A stretch of DNA of 64,000 nt from the NCBI RefSeq assembly GCF_005144865.1, contig NZ_SWFM01000003.1:496001-560000 (forward strand), given 5' to 3'. Source of the DNA: Guptibacillus hwajinpoensis (GTDB lineage: Bacteria; Bacillota; Bacilli; Bacillales; Guptibacillaceae). The number at the start of each line of letters is the position of its first letter. Position 1 is the stretch's first letter. The position numbers and the translations under genes are program-made. The notes beneath the pieces were generated by a model that worked only from the letters and a program-made list of their open reading frames with translations, was not told the DNA's origin and made no database searches. Below are positions 1 through 8,685 of the stretch, piece after piece.

Positions 1-86
1 GTAATTGAATTATAGCAGACCTTCAAAACGATTTCAACGCTCGCGTTTTAGGTCCTTTTTATTATTTTACCATTTGCTTGAACACT

Positions 87-1874
87 CTATTCTTTTTCAG
101 CGGTAACAGGCTTTTTAGCAAGTTCAAGATTCAGTTCCTTGAGCTGCTCTTGACTAACTGGAGAAGGCGCTTCTGTTAACAAGCAGCTTGCACTAGCTGT
201 CTTAGGGAATGCAATTGTGTCACGTAAGTTTGTTCTTCCAGCAAGTAGCATCACAAGACGGTCAAGACCAAACGCAATTCCTCCGTGTGGTGGAGTGCCA
301 TATTCGAAAGCATCAAGTAGGAAACCAAATTCTTCTTCAGCTTCTTCTTTAGTAAATCCTAGCGCTTTAAACATTTTTTCTTGGATATCGCGCTGGAAGA
401 TACGCTGAGATCCGCCACCAAGCTCATATCCATTAAGAACAAGGTCATACGCATCAGCACGAACTTGACCTGGCTCATCTTCAAGAAGATGAAGATCTTC
501 TTTTAATGGCATAGTAAACGGATGGTGCTCTGCAAAATAACGATCCGCTTCTTCATCGTAACTCATAAGTGGGAAGTCCATCACCCATAGGAAGTTAAAC
601 TTGGATTGGTCAATCAGATCAAGCTCTTTCCCTAGTTTTGAACGAAGAGATCCAAGACTGTCAGCTACAACAGATTTGCTGTCAGCTACAAAGAGAAGAA
701 GGTCTCCCGCTTCTGCATCGAACGCTTCCTGTAACTGTGCTGAAAGTGCTTCATCAAAGAATTTAGAAATTGGTCCCTTTAAACCATCTTCTTCAACTTT
801 AAGCCATGCAAGTCCTTTTGCCTTGTACGTTTTCACATACTCTGTTAGTGCATCGATGTCTTTACGTGAATACTTACTTGCTGCACCCTTCGCGTTAATC
901 CCCTTAACCGCTCCTCCAGAAGATACAGCACCAGAGAATACTTTAAAGTCAGAGTCTTTTACAAGCTCAGATACATCAACGAATTCCATTCCAAAACGTG
1001 TGTCTGGCTTATCAGATCCATAGCGATTCATTGCTTCAGCATGAGACATACGAGGGAAAGGCTTTTCAATTTCTATTCCTTTTGTTTCTTTTAAAACAGC
1101 TGTCATCATTTCTTCCATCATGGATATGAGATCTTCTTTAGGAAGAAATGATGTTTCAATGTCCACCTGCGTAAATTCAGGTTGGCGATCCGCGCGAAGG
1201 TCTTCATCTCGGAAACAACGTACAATTTGGTAATATCGTTCAAAGCCTGATACCATCAGGAGTTGTTTAAACAATTGTGGAGACTGAGGAAGAGCGTAAA
1301 ACTCTCCTTCATGTACTCGACTTGGTACAAGGTAATCACGTGCTCCTTCTGGCGTGCTTTTTGTTAGCATAGGCGTTTCAATTTCTAGAAATTCATTGTA
1401 ATCAAGGTAGTCACGGATTACTTTCGTCGTGCGGTGACGAAGTTTAAATGTATCCTGCATAACAGGTCGTCTAAGATCAAGGTAACGATACTTAAGGCGA
1501 ATATCTTCTCCTACTTCAACATCGTTTGAAATACTGATCGGCGGGTTTTTAGCAGCATTGAGTATTTCAAGCGATTCAGCATGTACTTCGATAGAACCTG
1601 TAGGGAGGTTTGCATTAACCGTACCTTCTCCACGTTCAACTACCTTCCCTTTAATACCTAGAACATATTCACTTCTTACCTTCTCAGCAAGTTCTAGCGC
1701 TTCCTTAGATACATCCGGGTTAAAAACAACCTGGACAATTCCAGAACGGTCTCTAAAGTCAATGAAAATTAGTCCACCAAGATCGCGTCGTTTTTGCACC
1801 CATCCTTTTAATTCTATTGTTTCTCCAATTTCGCTCTTACGAATTTTCCCACATGAATGGCTTCTTCCGATCAT
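87..1874 (-). CDS. aspS: Aspartyl-tRNA synthetase
   Basis: Charges tRNA-Asp with aspartate in the cytoplasm. The 595-residue length fits the bacterial type of class II AspRS. An N-terminal OB-fold anticodon-binding domain covers about residues 1-105. The class II core follows, with motif 2 ([19 protein letters not shown]) near residue 220 and motif 3 ([15 protein letters not shown]) near 540; the bacterial GAD insertion lies at about 290-420. The ATG overlaps the hisS stop by 4 nt (ATGA), and an AGGAGG site lies inside the hisS end, so the two are translationally coupled. Expression is expected to follow the T-box leader upstream of hisS. Family assignment is secure; whether the enzyme discriminates tRNA-Asp from tRNA-Asn cannot be read here. 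Positions 1-86 downstream show no gene or clear terminator. Confidence 0.98.
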   Translation of the reverse strand: MIGRSHSCGKIRKSEIGETIELKGWVQKRRDLGGLIFIDFRDRSGIVQVVFNPDVSKEALELAEKVRSEYVLGIKGKVVERGEGTVNANLPTGSIEVHAESLEILNAAKNPPISISNDVEVGEDIRLKYRYLDLRRPVMQDTFKLRHRTTKVIRDYLDYNEFLEIETPMLTKSTPEGARDYLVPSRVHEGEFYALPQSPQLFKQLLMVSGFERYYQIVRCFRDEDLRADRQPEFTQVDIETSFLPKEDLISMMEEMMTAVLKETKGIEIEKPFPRMSHAEAMNRYGSDKPDTRFGMEFVDVSELVKDSDFKVFSGAVSSGGAVKGINAKGAASKYSRKDIDALTEYVKTYKAKGLAWLKVEEDGLKGPISKFFDEALSAQLQEAFDAEAGDLLLFVADSKSVVADSLGSLRSKLGKELDLIDQSKFNFLWVMDFPLMSYDEEADRYFAEHHPFTMPLKEDLHLLEDEPGQVRADAYDLVLNGYELGGGSQRIFQRDIQEKMFKALGFTKEEAEEEFGFLLDAFEYGTPPHGGIAFGLDRLVMLLAGRTNLRDTIAFPKTASASCLLTEAPSPVSQEQLKELNLELAKKPVTAEKE

Positions 1875-3157
1875 TCTCCATCTTCCTCCTTTAATTTCTC
1901 TTTGAGATATGATGACACTTCAGTTAGACTTACGGCTTCTTGTTCACCAGTTATCATATCTTTTACATTAATTTCGTTTCGCTCGATTTCTTCATCACCG
2001 AGAATAGCTACATACTTCGCTTGAAGACGATTAGCTGCTTTGAACTGACCTTTCATTTTCTTATCAAGGTAGTCTCGTTCTGTAGAAATCCCTGCTTTTC
2101 TAAGCTTTTGAACAAGACCATTTGAAACAGCTTGAGCTTCCTCACCCATTGTAACGACATAGCAATCAATCGTTTTCTCTACTGGCAATTCAATACCTTC
2201 CGCCTCTAGAGCCATTAACAACCGTTCAATGCTCATTGCAAAACCGATACCAGGTGTTGATGGACCACCCATTTCTTCGACTAGACCATTGTAGCGGCCA
2301 CCTCCGCTAAGTGTTGTAATAGCGCCAAAGCCGTCAGCATCACTCATAATCTCAAATGCAGTATGATTGTAATAATCTAATCCCCGAACAAGACGATCAT
2401 CCAGGACATATTCGATATTCATATGATCCAACGCTTCCTTCACTTTACTGAAATATTGCGCTGACTCTTCATTCAAATAATTAATAATTGAAGGAGCAGT
2501 TGCCATCAATTCATGATCTCTGTCTTTTTTACAATCAAGAATTCGAAGTGGGTTTTTCTCTAAACGATTTTGACAATCACTACAGAATTCGCCAATGCGA
2601 GGCTCGAAGTGATGAATAAGTGCTTTACGATGTGCTTCACGACTTTCCTTATCACCAAGACTATTTAAGTATAGTTTAAGCTTCTTAAGTCCTAATTCTT
2701 GATATAGTCCCATTGCTAGTGCTATTACTTCAGCATCTATTGATGGATCGTTACTTCCAAGTGCTTCAATCCCAAATTGAACAAATTGTCTCATTCTACC
2801 TGACTGAGGGCGTTCATACCGGAACATTGGGCCAATGTAATAAAGTTTTACAGGTTGCTCTGGCAAACCGTACATTTTGTTGTTCACATATGCACGTACT
2901 GCTGATGCTGTTCCTTCTGGACGAAGAGTTAGACTTCTATCGCCGCGATCCTGAAAGGTATACATTTCTTTTTGAACGATATCCGTTGTATCTCCTACAC
3001 CACGTTGAAAGAGTTCTGTGTGTTCAAAAATAGGTGTGCGTAATTCGTGATAATTATATCGACGACAAATATCTCTTGCCTTACCTTCAATATATTGCCA
3101 TAACTCAGATGTACCAGGCACAATATCCTGAGTACCTCTAGGGATTTGAAAACTCAT
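1871..3157 (-). CDS. hisS: Histidyl-tRNA synthetase
   Basis: Charges tRNA-His with histidine. The 428 residues match bacterial HisRS. The N-terminus [14 protein letters not shown] is characteristic. Class II motif 2 ([15 protein letters not shown]) lies near residue 115, the histidine-specific signature [15 protein letters not shown] near 260, and motif 3 ([12 protein letters not shown]) near 310. An anticodon-binding domain forms the C-terminal ~100 residues. AAAGGAGG lies 8 nt before the ATG. It is the first gene of a hisS-aspS operon, preceded by a complete T-box leader with its own promoter. Confidence 0.98.
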   Translation of the reverse strand: MSFQIPRGTQDIVPGTSELWQYIEGKARDICRRYNYHELRTPIFEHTELFQRGVGDTTDIVQKEMYTFQDRGDRSLTLRPEGTASAVRAYVNNKMYGLPEQPVKLYYIGPMFRYERPQSGRMRQFVQFGIEALGSNDPSIDAEVIALAMGLYQELGLKKLKLYLNSLGDKESREAHRKALIHHFEPRIGEFCSDCQNRLEKNPLRILDCKKDRDHELMATAPSIINYLNEESAQYFSKVKEALDHMNIEYVLDDRLVRGLDYYNHTAFEIMSDADGFGAITTLSGGGRYNGLVEEMGGPSTPGIGFAMSIERLLMALEAEGIELPVEKTIDCYVVTMGEEAQAVSNGLVQKLRKAGISTERDYLDKKMKGQFKAANRLQAKYVAILGDEEIERNEINVKDMITGEQEAVSLTEVSSYLKEKLKEEDGE

Positions 3158-3230
3158 GTCTTTGTCCTCCTTTAATCACTACCGAGAAGCCTACAGTTAC
3201 GTTAGGGCACCTATTGCGCTGATCCTTTTT

Positions 3231-3506
3231 GAATACAAAAAAAACTCCCATCCCTGAATCGAAATTCAGGGACGAGAGTTACCCGCGGTGCCACCCTAAT
3301 GGAAGGACGAGTCCTTCCGCTTAAACAGTTAACGCCTGTTTACGTCATCCCCTACTGAGCAATCTGTTCGGAGATGATCCTTGGAAGTGTCTTTCAAAAA
3401 AGCGGTATTGAGAAATGCTCTCAGCCAAAGGCATTTCCTCTCTGATCAATCCGAAATTTTTTTACTTTTCTTCCTCATCGGAGCTTCGTATCGATTTACT
3501 GAATTG
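3231..3506 (-). promoter_or_regulatory. T-box leader of the hisS-aspS operon
   Basis: The leader contains the canonical T-box AGGGTGGCACCGCGGG (positions 3297-3282), which forms the antiterminator with the acceptor end of uncharged tRNA. Stem I has AGTA on the 5' side of the specifier loop and a CAGAGAG loop further up. The 3' side of the specifier loop reads GAAAGACAC immediately before the closing CTTCC/GGAAG helix. GACAC (3391-3387) contains both an Asp codon (GAC) and an overlapping His codon (CAC), matching the two enzymes encoded downstream. The competing terminator is listed separately. Presence of a T-box is certain; dual reading of the specifier is inference. Confidence 0.95.
3236..3280 (-). 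terminator. T-box intrinsic terminator
   Basis: A hairpin AACTCTCGTCCCTGAAT / ATTCAGGGATGGGAGTT with a TTCG loop is followed by a run of eight T on the minus strand. It lies directly after the T-box sequence, so it is the termination alternative of the riboswitch. Confidence 0.93.
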
Positions 3507-3512
3507 TTTTCT

Positions 3513-3541
3513 ATCATACGAGTCAGCGTTTTTTTTGTCAA
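3513..3541 (-). promoter_or_regulatory. Sigma-A promoter of hisS-aspS
   Basis: A perfect -35 TTGACA (3541-3536) is separated by 17 nt from TATGAT (3518-3513) on the minus strand. Transcription should start near 3506, just before the T-box Stem I. The promoter sits immediately downstream of the small yrzK gene. Confidence 0.88.
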
Positions 3542-3567
3542 GTCCATTTCACTCGCTTTTACAAACA

Positions 3568-3741
3568 TTATCGCTTCATTTTTTGTTTCATAATTTTTAT
3601 ACTTTTCAATGACAGTCCAAATTCTTCAGCAAGTTCCATATTTGATAAGCACTGTTCTTTTTGAAGAAAATCATGAAAGTCCACACCGAACTCTGGTTGG
3701 GATACATTATAACTCATCATTTCTTTATTTGTTGATCTCAA
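3568..3741 (-). CDS. yrzK: Small YrzK-like helix-turn-helix protein
   Basis: A 57-residue reading frame starts with TTG at 3741, ten bases after a GAGG site, and contains in-frame ATGs at residues 8 and 9. The C-terminal half (about 33-57, CLSNMELAEEFGLSLKSIKI...) has the look of a helix-turn-helix segment. In B. subtilis a small gene named yrzK lies between the amidase gene yrvJ and hisS, and this frame has the same place and orientation. Its stop is 27 bp upstream of the hisS promoter. No function is established from the sequence; the HTH and the orthology are inferred from composition and synteny. Confidence 0.72.
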   Translation of the reverse strand: MRSTNKEMMSYNVSQPEFGVDFHDFLQKEQCLSNMELAEEFGLSLKSIKIMKQKMKR

Positions 3742-3885
3742 CAGATCTCATCCTCTTTTTATGTGAATTGTACTATTAGTTTCACCAAAAAACAGAGGAT
3801 TTACTACTTAACGAAGGAATCTTTTTAACCGATAAAGAACTTATGCTGTGTACGGTCATCAAGACAAACTGAAAGGAGTCTTCTT

Positions 3886-5319
3886 TTGAAAAGTTATCCT
3901 GTACTCATATTGCTATTTATTATTTTATTCACGTTGCCTTCAGTAGCTTCTGCTGAAAAAATGGCGGATTTTAATCAAACGGTTAATGTTCGATCAGCTC
4001 CAACTCTTTCTTCTTCCGTTATCACTCAGGTTCATCAAGACGACTCACATCCGATCTTAGAAGAGGATGGTGAATGGATAAAGATTAAATTAGATTCAGA
4101 CAAAGTCGGTTGGGTTGCGCGCAGACTTGTCACGGTAACGATAGAAGATGATTCCGCCAAAACCATTGAATCAACCGTATCCGACCTTCAGGTTCGTGCT
4201 GGTCCAGGGAAAGAATTTACTGTTTTGGGGAGCATCGATTTAAGTACTAAATGGAATGTAGTTAAAACAGAGAAGGATTGGATTGCAATCGACTACAATG
4301 GGCAAGAAGGCTGGGTTGCATCCTGGTTAGTCAACTCAACCAACGAATCTAATCAAGGCAAATCTTCTCCTACAACTAAAGAAGTTCAGGCTAGAATTTT
4401 GAATGTACGTGAAGCTCCAGGAATGGATAACCGCATTATTTCCCAACTTCCTTCAGGTTCAGTTGTAGAGGAAGTAAAGAAAGAAAATGACTGGAGTTTC
4501 ATCCGCTATGAGAATGGCCAAACAGGTTGGGTAGACAACTCTTTTCTTAAAGAAACCCAGAAAAGCGGAATTTCTGGTTATGCAACGATCCTATATCAAG
4601 CAACAAATTTACGAAGCGGACCTGGATTAGAACATGGGGTGATTGCACAAGCAAGTCTCCATGAAAAATATCAAATAGTAACAAAGGAAGGACAATGGTA
4701 TCAAGTTGCTTTACATGATGGAATGTCTGCTTATGTAGCGGAGTGGGTTGTTTCGACTGCATCTCAGCTTTCCACCAAACAGAATCTAAATTCTAAAGAA
4801 ACTGTTGTTCTTGATGCAGGACATGGTGGAAATGACAGCGGGGCTCAAGGCATTACAACTTTCGAGAAAATCCTTACACTGCGTACAACTTCAACCATTG
4901 CTGAAAAACTAAAAAGCGCTGGTGTCAGGGTAATATTAACGAGAGACAGCGACACCTACATTTCACTAGGTGAGAGAACCACTATCTCAGAGCAATATAA
5001 TGCGGATGCATTTGTCAGTATTCACTTCGACAGCACTGTCGATCCAACGGCTAACGGAACGACCACTTATTATTATGAACAGAGTGACATGTCCTTAGCA
5101 TCTGCCATTCATAATAAAATTGGAGATGATACTTCACTTAGAGATCGTGGAATAAGGTTTGGTAATTACTACGTGCTTCGAAATAATAGACAGCCTTCCG
5201 TTCTACTGGAGCTTGGTTTTTTATCTAATCCATGGGAGGAACAGTTAGTAAACAGAATAGACTACCAGGCAGAAATCACAACCGAAATTGCAGATGGTAT
5301 TCTTTCCTTTTTACAATAA
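3886..5319 (+). CDS. yrvJ: N-acetylmuramoyl-L-alanine amidase with four SH3b domains
   Basis: A secreted cell-wall hydrolase that should cut the amide bond between N-acetylmuramic acid and L-alanine. The TTG start has AAAGGAG 7 nt upstream. A signal peptide covers residues 1-23, ending VASA. Four bacterial SH3 repeats follow (about 25-85, 95-150, 165-222, 230-287), each with a VRxxP/LRxGP-type motif and GWV/YVAEWV strand; these usually bind peptidoglycan. The C-terminal Amidase_3 domain (about 303-475) keeps the zinc and catalytic residues: H in DAGHGG, E in TFEKILTL, H in SIHFDS and E in LELGFLSN. It is divergent from yrzK-hisS and ends at a bidirectional terminator shared with dtd, as in B. 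subtilis yrvJ. Confidence 0.93.
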   Translation: MKSYPVLILLFIILFTLPSVASAEKMADFNQTVNVRSAPTLSSSVITQVHQDDSHPILEEDGEWIKIKLDSDKVGWVARRLVTVTIEDDSAKTIESTVSDLQVRAGPGKEFTVLGSIDLSTKWNVVKTEKDWIAIDYNGQEGWVASWLVNSTNESNQGKSSPTTKEVQARILNVREAPGMDNRIISQLPSGSVVEEVKKENDWSFIRYENGQTGWVDNSFLKETQKSGISGYATILYQATNLRSGPGLEHGVIAQASLHEKYQIVTKEGQWYQVALHDGMSAYVAEWVVSTASQLSTKQNLNSKETVVLDAGHGGNDSGAQGITTFEKILTLRTTSTIAEKLKSAGVRVILTRDSDTYISLGERTTISEQYNADAFVSIHFDSTVDPTANGTTTYYYEQSDMSLASAIHNKIGDDTSLRDRGIRFGNYYVLRNNRQPSVLLELGFLSNPWEEQLVNRIDYQAEITTEIADGILSFLQ

Positions 5320-5320
5320 A

Positions 5321-5355
5321 AAAAGCCGCGGAGCATAGACTGCTCCGCGGCTTTT
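5321..5355. terminator. Bidirectional terminator between amidase gene and dtd
   Basis: An 11-bp GC-rich stem GCCGCGGAGCA / TGCTCCGCGGC with a 5-nt loop is flanked by A-run and T-run, so it can stop transcription from both converging genes. Confidence 0.92.
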
Positions 5356-5357
5356 CC

Positions 5358-5801
5358 CTATTCCTTACTATCAATAATAAGCGTAACAGGTCCATCATTT
5401 GTTAGTTGGACATCCATCATCGCCCCAAAAATACCTGTCTGCACATCAAGCTCCTCGTCTTGCAAAAAAGCATTAAACTTTTCATACAATACGTTTGCTT
5501 CATCAGGCTTTGCTGCTTTCATAAAGTTAGGACGCCTTCCTTTACGGCAATCGCCATAAAGCGTGAATTGTGAAATCGACAGAATTGCCCCATTTGCATC
5601 CTTTACGGAAAGATTCATTTTGTCATTCTCATCCTCAAAGATTCGCAAGTTAGCAATTTTACCCGCAAGGTAAGCGGCATCCTTCTCTGTATCGTCGTGT
5701 GTAACCCCTAAAAGAACGACAAGACCAGAATCAATACTTCCAGTCACATTCCCATCAACAGTAACTGACGCTTGCTTTGAACGCTGCACAACGGCTTTCA
5801 T
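5358..5801 (-). CDS. dtd: D-aminoacyl-tRNA deacylase
   Basis: Removes D-amino acids (and glycine) mischarged on tRNA. The 147 residues match the DTD family exactly. Both active-site cross-subunit motifs are present: SQFTLYGD near residue 77 and the GP-containing [10 protein letters not shown] at the C-terminus. The start [15 protein letters not shown] is typical. AAAGGAAG precedes the ATG, and the gene lies 18 bp after relA in the same direction, the usual Bacillus relA-dtd pair. Confidence 0.97.
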   Translation of the reverse strand: MKAVVQRSKQASVTVDGNVTGSIDSGLVVLLGVTHDDTEKDAAYLAGKIANLRIFEDENDKMNLSVKDANGAILSISQFTLYGDCRKGRRPNFMKAAKPDEANVLYEKFNAFLQDEELDVQTGIFGAMMDVQLTNDGPVTLIIDSKE

Positions 5802-5819
5802 AAAGACTTCCTTTCTAAA

Positions 5820-8003
5820 CTACTGCATAATTCTGCGAACAGCATAGATGTCAGGAATTCGTTTTACTCGCTCGACTACTTTTTGAAGGTGAGCAGTATT
5901 TCGAATCGACACTGTCATACTAATGGTCGCCATTTTATTATTATCTGAACGGCCTGATACTGACGTCATATCCGTTTTGGTTTCTGCCACAGCTTGTAGT
6001 ACTTCATTCAACAATCCTCTGCGATCAAAACCACTAATTTCAATATCGACATTGTAATTTTTGGGCGAGTCACTTTCCCACTCAACCTCAAGAAGTCTCT
6101 CCTGAGCATTGTCCTCATTCACATTCGGGCAATCTTTCCTGTGAATCGAGACACCTCTGCCCTTTGTAATGTATCCTACGATATCATCACCAGGTACAGG
6201 ATTACAGCATCTCGAAAGACGAATCAAGAGATTATCAATGCCCTTTACGCGCACACCAGATTCCGCTCTTCTTGGAGGACGGGCAGGGGTATGAGTGGTT
6301 TTACCCTCAATGATTGATTTTGCAAGCTCTTCTTCTTGTTCCTTCGTTCTCTCTTTACGAGCTTTATCTGTTAACCTTGTCGCGATTTGCGCTGCAGTAA
6401 TCCCACCGTACCCAACGGCTGCATACATATCTTCTTCACTAGTAAAGTTAAACTTTTTCGATACATTTGCAATGTTATCTGCTGTAAGAACTGCTTTTAA
6501 TTCAAAACCATGGCTTTTAATTTCTTTCTCAACCAGTTCTCTGCCTTTTTCAACATTCTCTTCGCGCTTTTCTTTCTTAAACCATTGCTTGATCTTGTTC
6601 TTGGCATGAGAACTTTGGCTGATTTTCAACCAGTCTTTACTCGGTCCATAAGAATGCTTTGATGTTAGAACCTCAACGATATCTCCTGTTTTTAAACGGT
6701 GATCAAGAGGTACCATTTTACCATTCACTTTTGCACCGATACAGTGGTTACCGATTTCGGTATGAATTCGATATGCGAAATCAAGCGGCACAGAACCTGT
6801 AGGCAACTCAAACACGTCGCCTTTAGGTGTGAAAACGAAAACCATGTCGCTGAATAAGTCAATCTTAAGAGACTCCATAAACTCTTCTGCATTGGAAACG
6901 TCATTTTGCCATTCAAGGATTTGTCTGAACCAAGAAAGTTTCTTCTCAAAAGAGCTATTTACTTGATTCTCATCGCCTTCCTTGTAAGCCCAATGAGCTG
7001 CGATTCCGTACTCAGCTACTTTATGCATATCAGACGTTCTAATTTGAACCTCGAGTGGGTCACCCTTCGGTCCAATAACCGTTGTATGAAGAGATTGGTA
7101 CATATTTGCTTTAGGCATCGCGATATAATCTTTAAAACGACCAGGCATAGGCTTCCAGCACGTATGAATGATACCAAGAACAGCATAGCAATCCTTGATA
7201 CTATTGACGACAATACGAACTGCTAGCAAGTCATAGATTTCATTAAATTGCTTATGCTGTTTGGACATCTTGCGATAGATACTGTAGATGTGTTTAGGAC
7301 GACCAGATATCTCAGCGTCAATCGACACATCCTTCACCCGCTCTTGAATCTCGTCCACTACTTCATGAACGAACCCTTCACGTTCTGCTCGTTTCTTTTG
7401 CATCAAATTAACAATCCGATAATATTGCTGAGGATTTAAATAACGAAGTGCTGTATCCTCTAGCTCCCATTTAATCGTCGAAATTCCGAGACGATGAGCG
7501 AGGGGTGCGAATATTTCAAGCGTTTCATTCGCTTTCTGCATCTGCTTTTCTTTAGGCATATGTTTAAGCGTACGCATGTTATGAAGGCGGTCAGCTAGTT
7601 TAATGAGAATACACCTGATATCCTGCGCCATGGCAATCATCATCTTACGGTGATTCTCAGCTTGCTGTTCACGCTTGGACTTGTATTTGATTTTCTTCAG
7701 TTTCGTTACGCCATCAACTAGCATGGCAAGCTCGGGACTGAATTCATCAGAAATTTGTTCAAGCGTCACGTCGGTGTCTTCGACGACATCATGAAGAAAG
7801 CCCCCAGCAACTGTGACAGGGTCCACTTCAAGATTAACAAGAATGCCAGCAACCTCAATAGGATGAATAATATAGGGTTCACCCGATTTGCGGTACTGGC
7901 CTTCATGTGCATTGCGCGCGTATTCATAAGCTCTATTAAGATAGGAGAGATCGTCTTCAGACAGATACTGCTCCGCTCTTTCCATTACTTCTTCTATCGT
8001 CAT
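5820..8003 (-). CDS. relA: Bifunctional (p)ppGpp synthetase/hydrolase
   Basis: Makes and degrades the stringent-response alarmones pppGpp and ppGpp. About 727 residues. The order is HD hydrolase domain (about 45-145, with HDVVEDT intact, so hydrolase activity is expected), synthetase domain (about 235-345, RPKHIYSIYRKM), TGS domain (about 390-450), zinc-finger-like domain with CC...C (CCNPVPGDDIVGYITKGRG near 590-610), and C-terminal ACT domain (about 655-727). The ATG at 8003 is preferred over TTG 3 nt upstream because GGTGAT lies at better spacing. Its neighbours apt, recJ and dtd match the conserved Bacillus order. Confidence 0.97.
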   Translation of the reverse strand: MTIEEVMERAEQYLSEDDLSYLNRAYEYARNAHEGQYRKSGEPYIIHPIEVAGILVNLEVDPVTVAGGFLHDVVEDTDVTLEQISDEFSPELAMLVDGVTKLKKIKYKSKREQQAENHRKMMIAMAQDIRCILIKLADRLHNMRTLKHMPKEKQMQKANETLEIFAPLAHRLGISTIKWELEDTALRYLNPQQYYRIVNLMQKKRAEREGFVHEVVDEIQERVKDVSIDAEISGRPKHIYSIYRKMSKQHKQFNEIYDLLAVRIVVNSIKDCYAVLGIIHTCWKPMPGRFKDYIAMPKANMYQSLHTTVIGPKGDPLEVQIRTSDMHKVAEYGIAAHWAYKEGDENQVNSSFEKKLSWFRQILEWQNDVSNAEEFMESLKIDLFSDMVFVFTPKGDVFELPTGSVPLDFAYRIHTEIGNHCIGAKVNGKMVPLDHRLKTGDIVEVLTSKHSYGPSKDWLKISQSSHAKNKIKQWFKKEKREENVEKGRELVEKEIKSHGFELKAVLTADNIANVSKKFNFTSEEDMYAAVGYGGITAAQIATRLTDKARKERTKEQEEELAKSIIEGKTTHTPARPPRRAESGVRVKGIDNLLIRLSRCCNPVPGDDIVGYITKGRGVSIHRKDCPNVNEDNAQERLLEVEWESDSPKNYNVDIEISGFDRRGLLNEVLQAVAETKTDMTSVSGRSDNNKMATISMTVSIRNTAHLQKVVERVKRIPDIYAVRRIMQ

Positions 8004-8143
8004 CAAATCACCTTGATTACTGTTGGTATATTGCTTCTATTATCGTTAAAAAAAGTCACCATGTAAAGAGAATAAGAGAAAAATGTCGTTTTTCCTAACT
8101 GGTAAGCACTGGATAGGCTTAACAATACATCATAAAGAGAAAG

Positions 8144-8165
8144 AGCGTCCGGCAATTCGGACACT
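8144..8165 (-). terminator. Probable terminator after apt
   Basis: On the minus strand AGTGTCCG and CGGACGCT form an 8-bp stem with a 6-nt loop, followed by a T-rich CTTTCTCTTT tract. It lies 7 bp after the apt stop. Confidence 0.7.
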
Positions 8166-8172
8166 CCACACT

Positions 8173-8685
8173 TTAGTATGTCATCAACGTAAATATATCA
8201 TGTCGGTCAAGGTTTTTACGTCCTTCTAGATAAGAAAGTTCAATCATAAACGCTAGGCCAACAACTACTCCACCAAGCTGTTCTACCAATTCAATCGTTG
8301 CATTGATCGTTCCACCTGTTGCAAGCAAATCGTCAGTAATTAAAACTCTTTGTCCTGGCTTAATAGCGTCCTTATGAATTGTAAGTACGTCTTTACCATA
8401 TTCAAGACCGTAATCTACTTTTGCTACTTCGCGAGGAAGTTTGCCTTCTTTACGTACAGGTACAAAACCAATACCTAGAATATAAGCAACCGGGCAACCT
8501 ACAATAAACCCTCTTGCTTCTGGTCCAACAATTACATCGATATCTTTATCTTTTGCAAAGTCTGCAATGTCATTCACAACAGCGCTGTAAGCTTCTCCAT
8601 TTTGCATAAGTGGGGTAATGTCCTTAAAACGAATACCCTCTTTTGGATAGTCTTCAACAACTGCAATATAATCTTTATAATTCAT
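8173..8685 (-). CDS. apt: Adenine phosphoribosyltransferase
   Basis: Salvages adenine by transferring phosphoribose from PRPP to give AMP. The 170 residues are the usual length. The PRPP-binding loop [13 protein letters not shown] lies near residue 120, and [10 protein letters not shown] near 55. The ATG directly follows the recJ stop codon (zero spacing), and its GAGGAGG site is inside the recJ end, implying coupling. Confidence 0.97.
   Translation of the reverse strand: MNYKDYIAVVEDYPKEGIRFKDITPLMQNGEAYSAVVNDIADFAKDKDIDVIVGPEARGFIVGCPVAYILGIGFVPVRKEGKLPREVAKVDYGLEYGKDVLTIHKDAIKPGQRVLITDDLLATGGTINATIELVEQLGGVVVGLAFMIELSYLEGRKNLDRHDIFTLMTY

Noticed and set aside
601-1023. Plus-strand reading frame of 140 residues inside aspS
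   Set aside because: It is antisense to conserved AspRS sequence and has no Shine-Dalgarno sequence.
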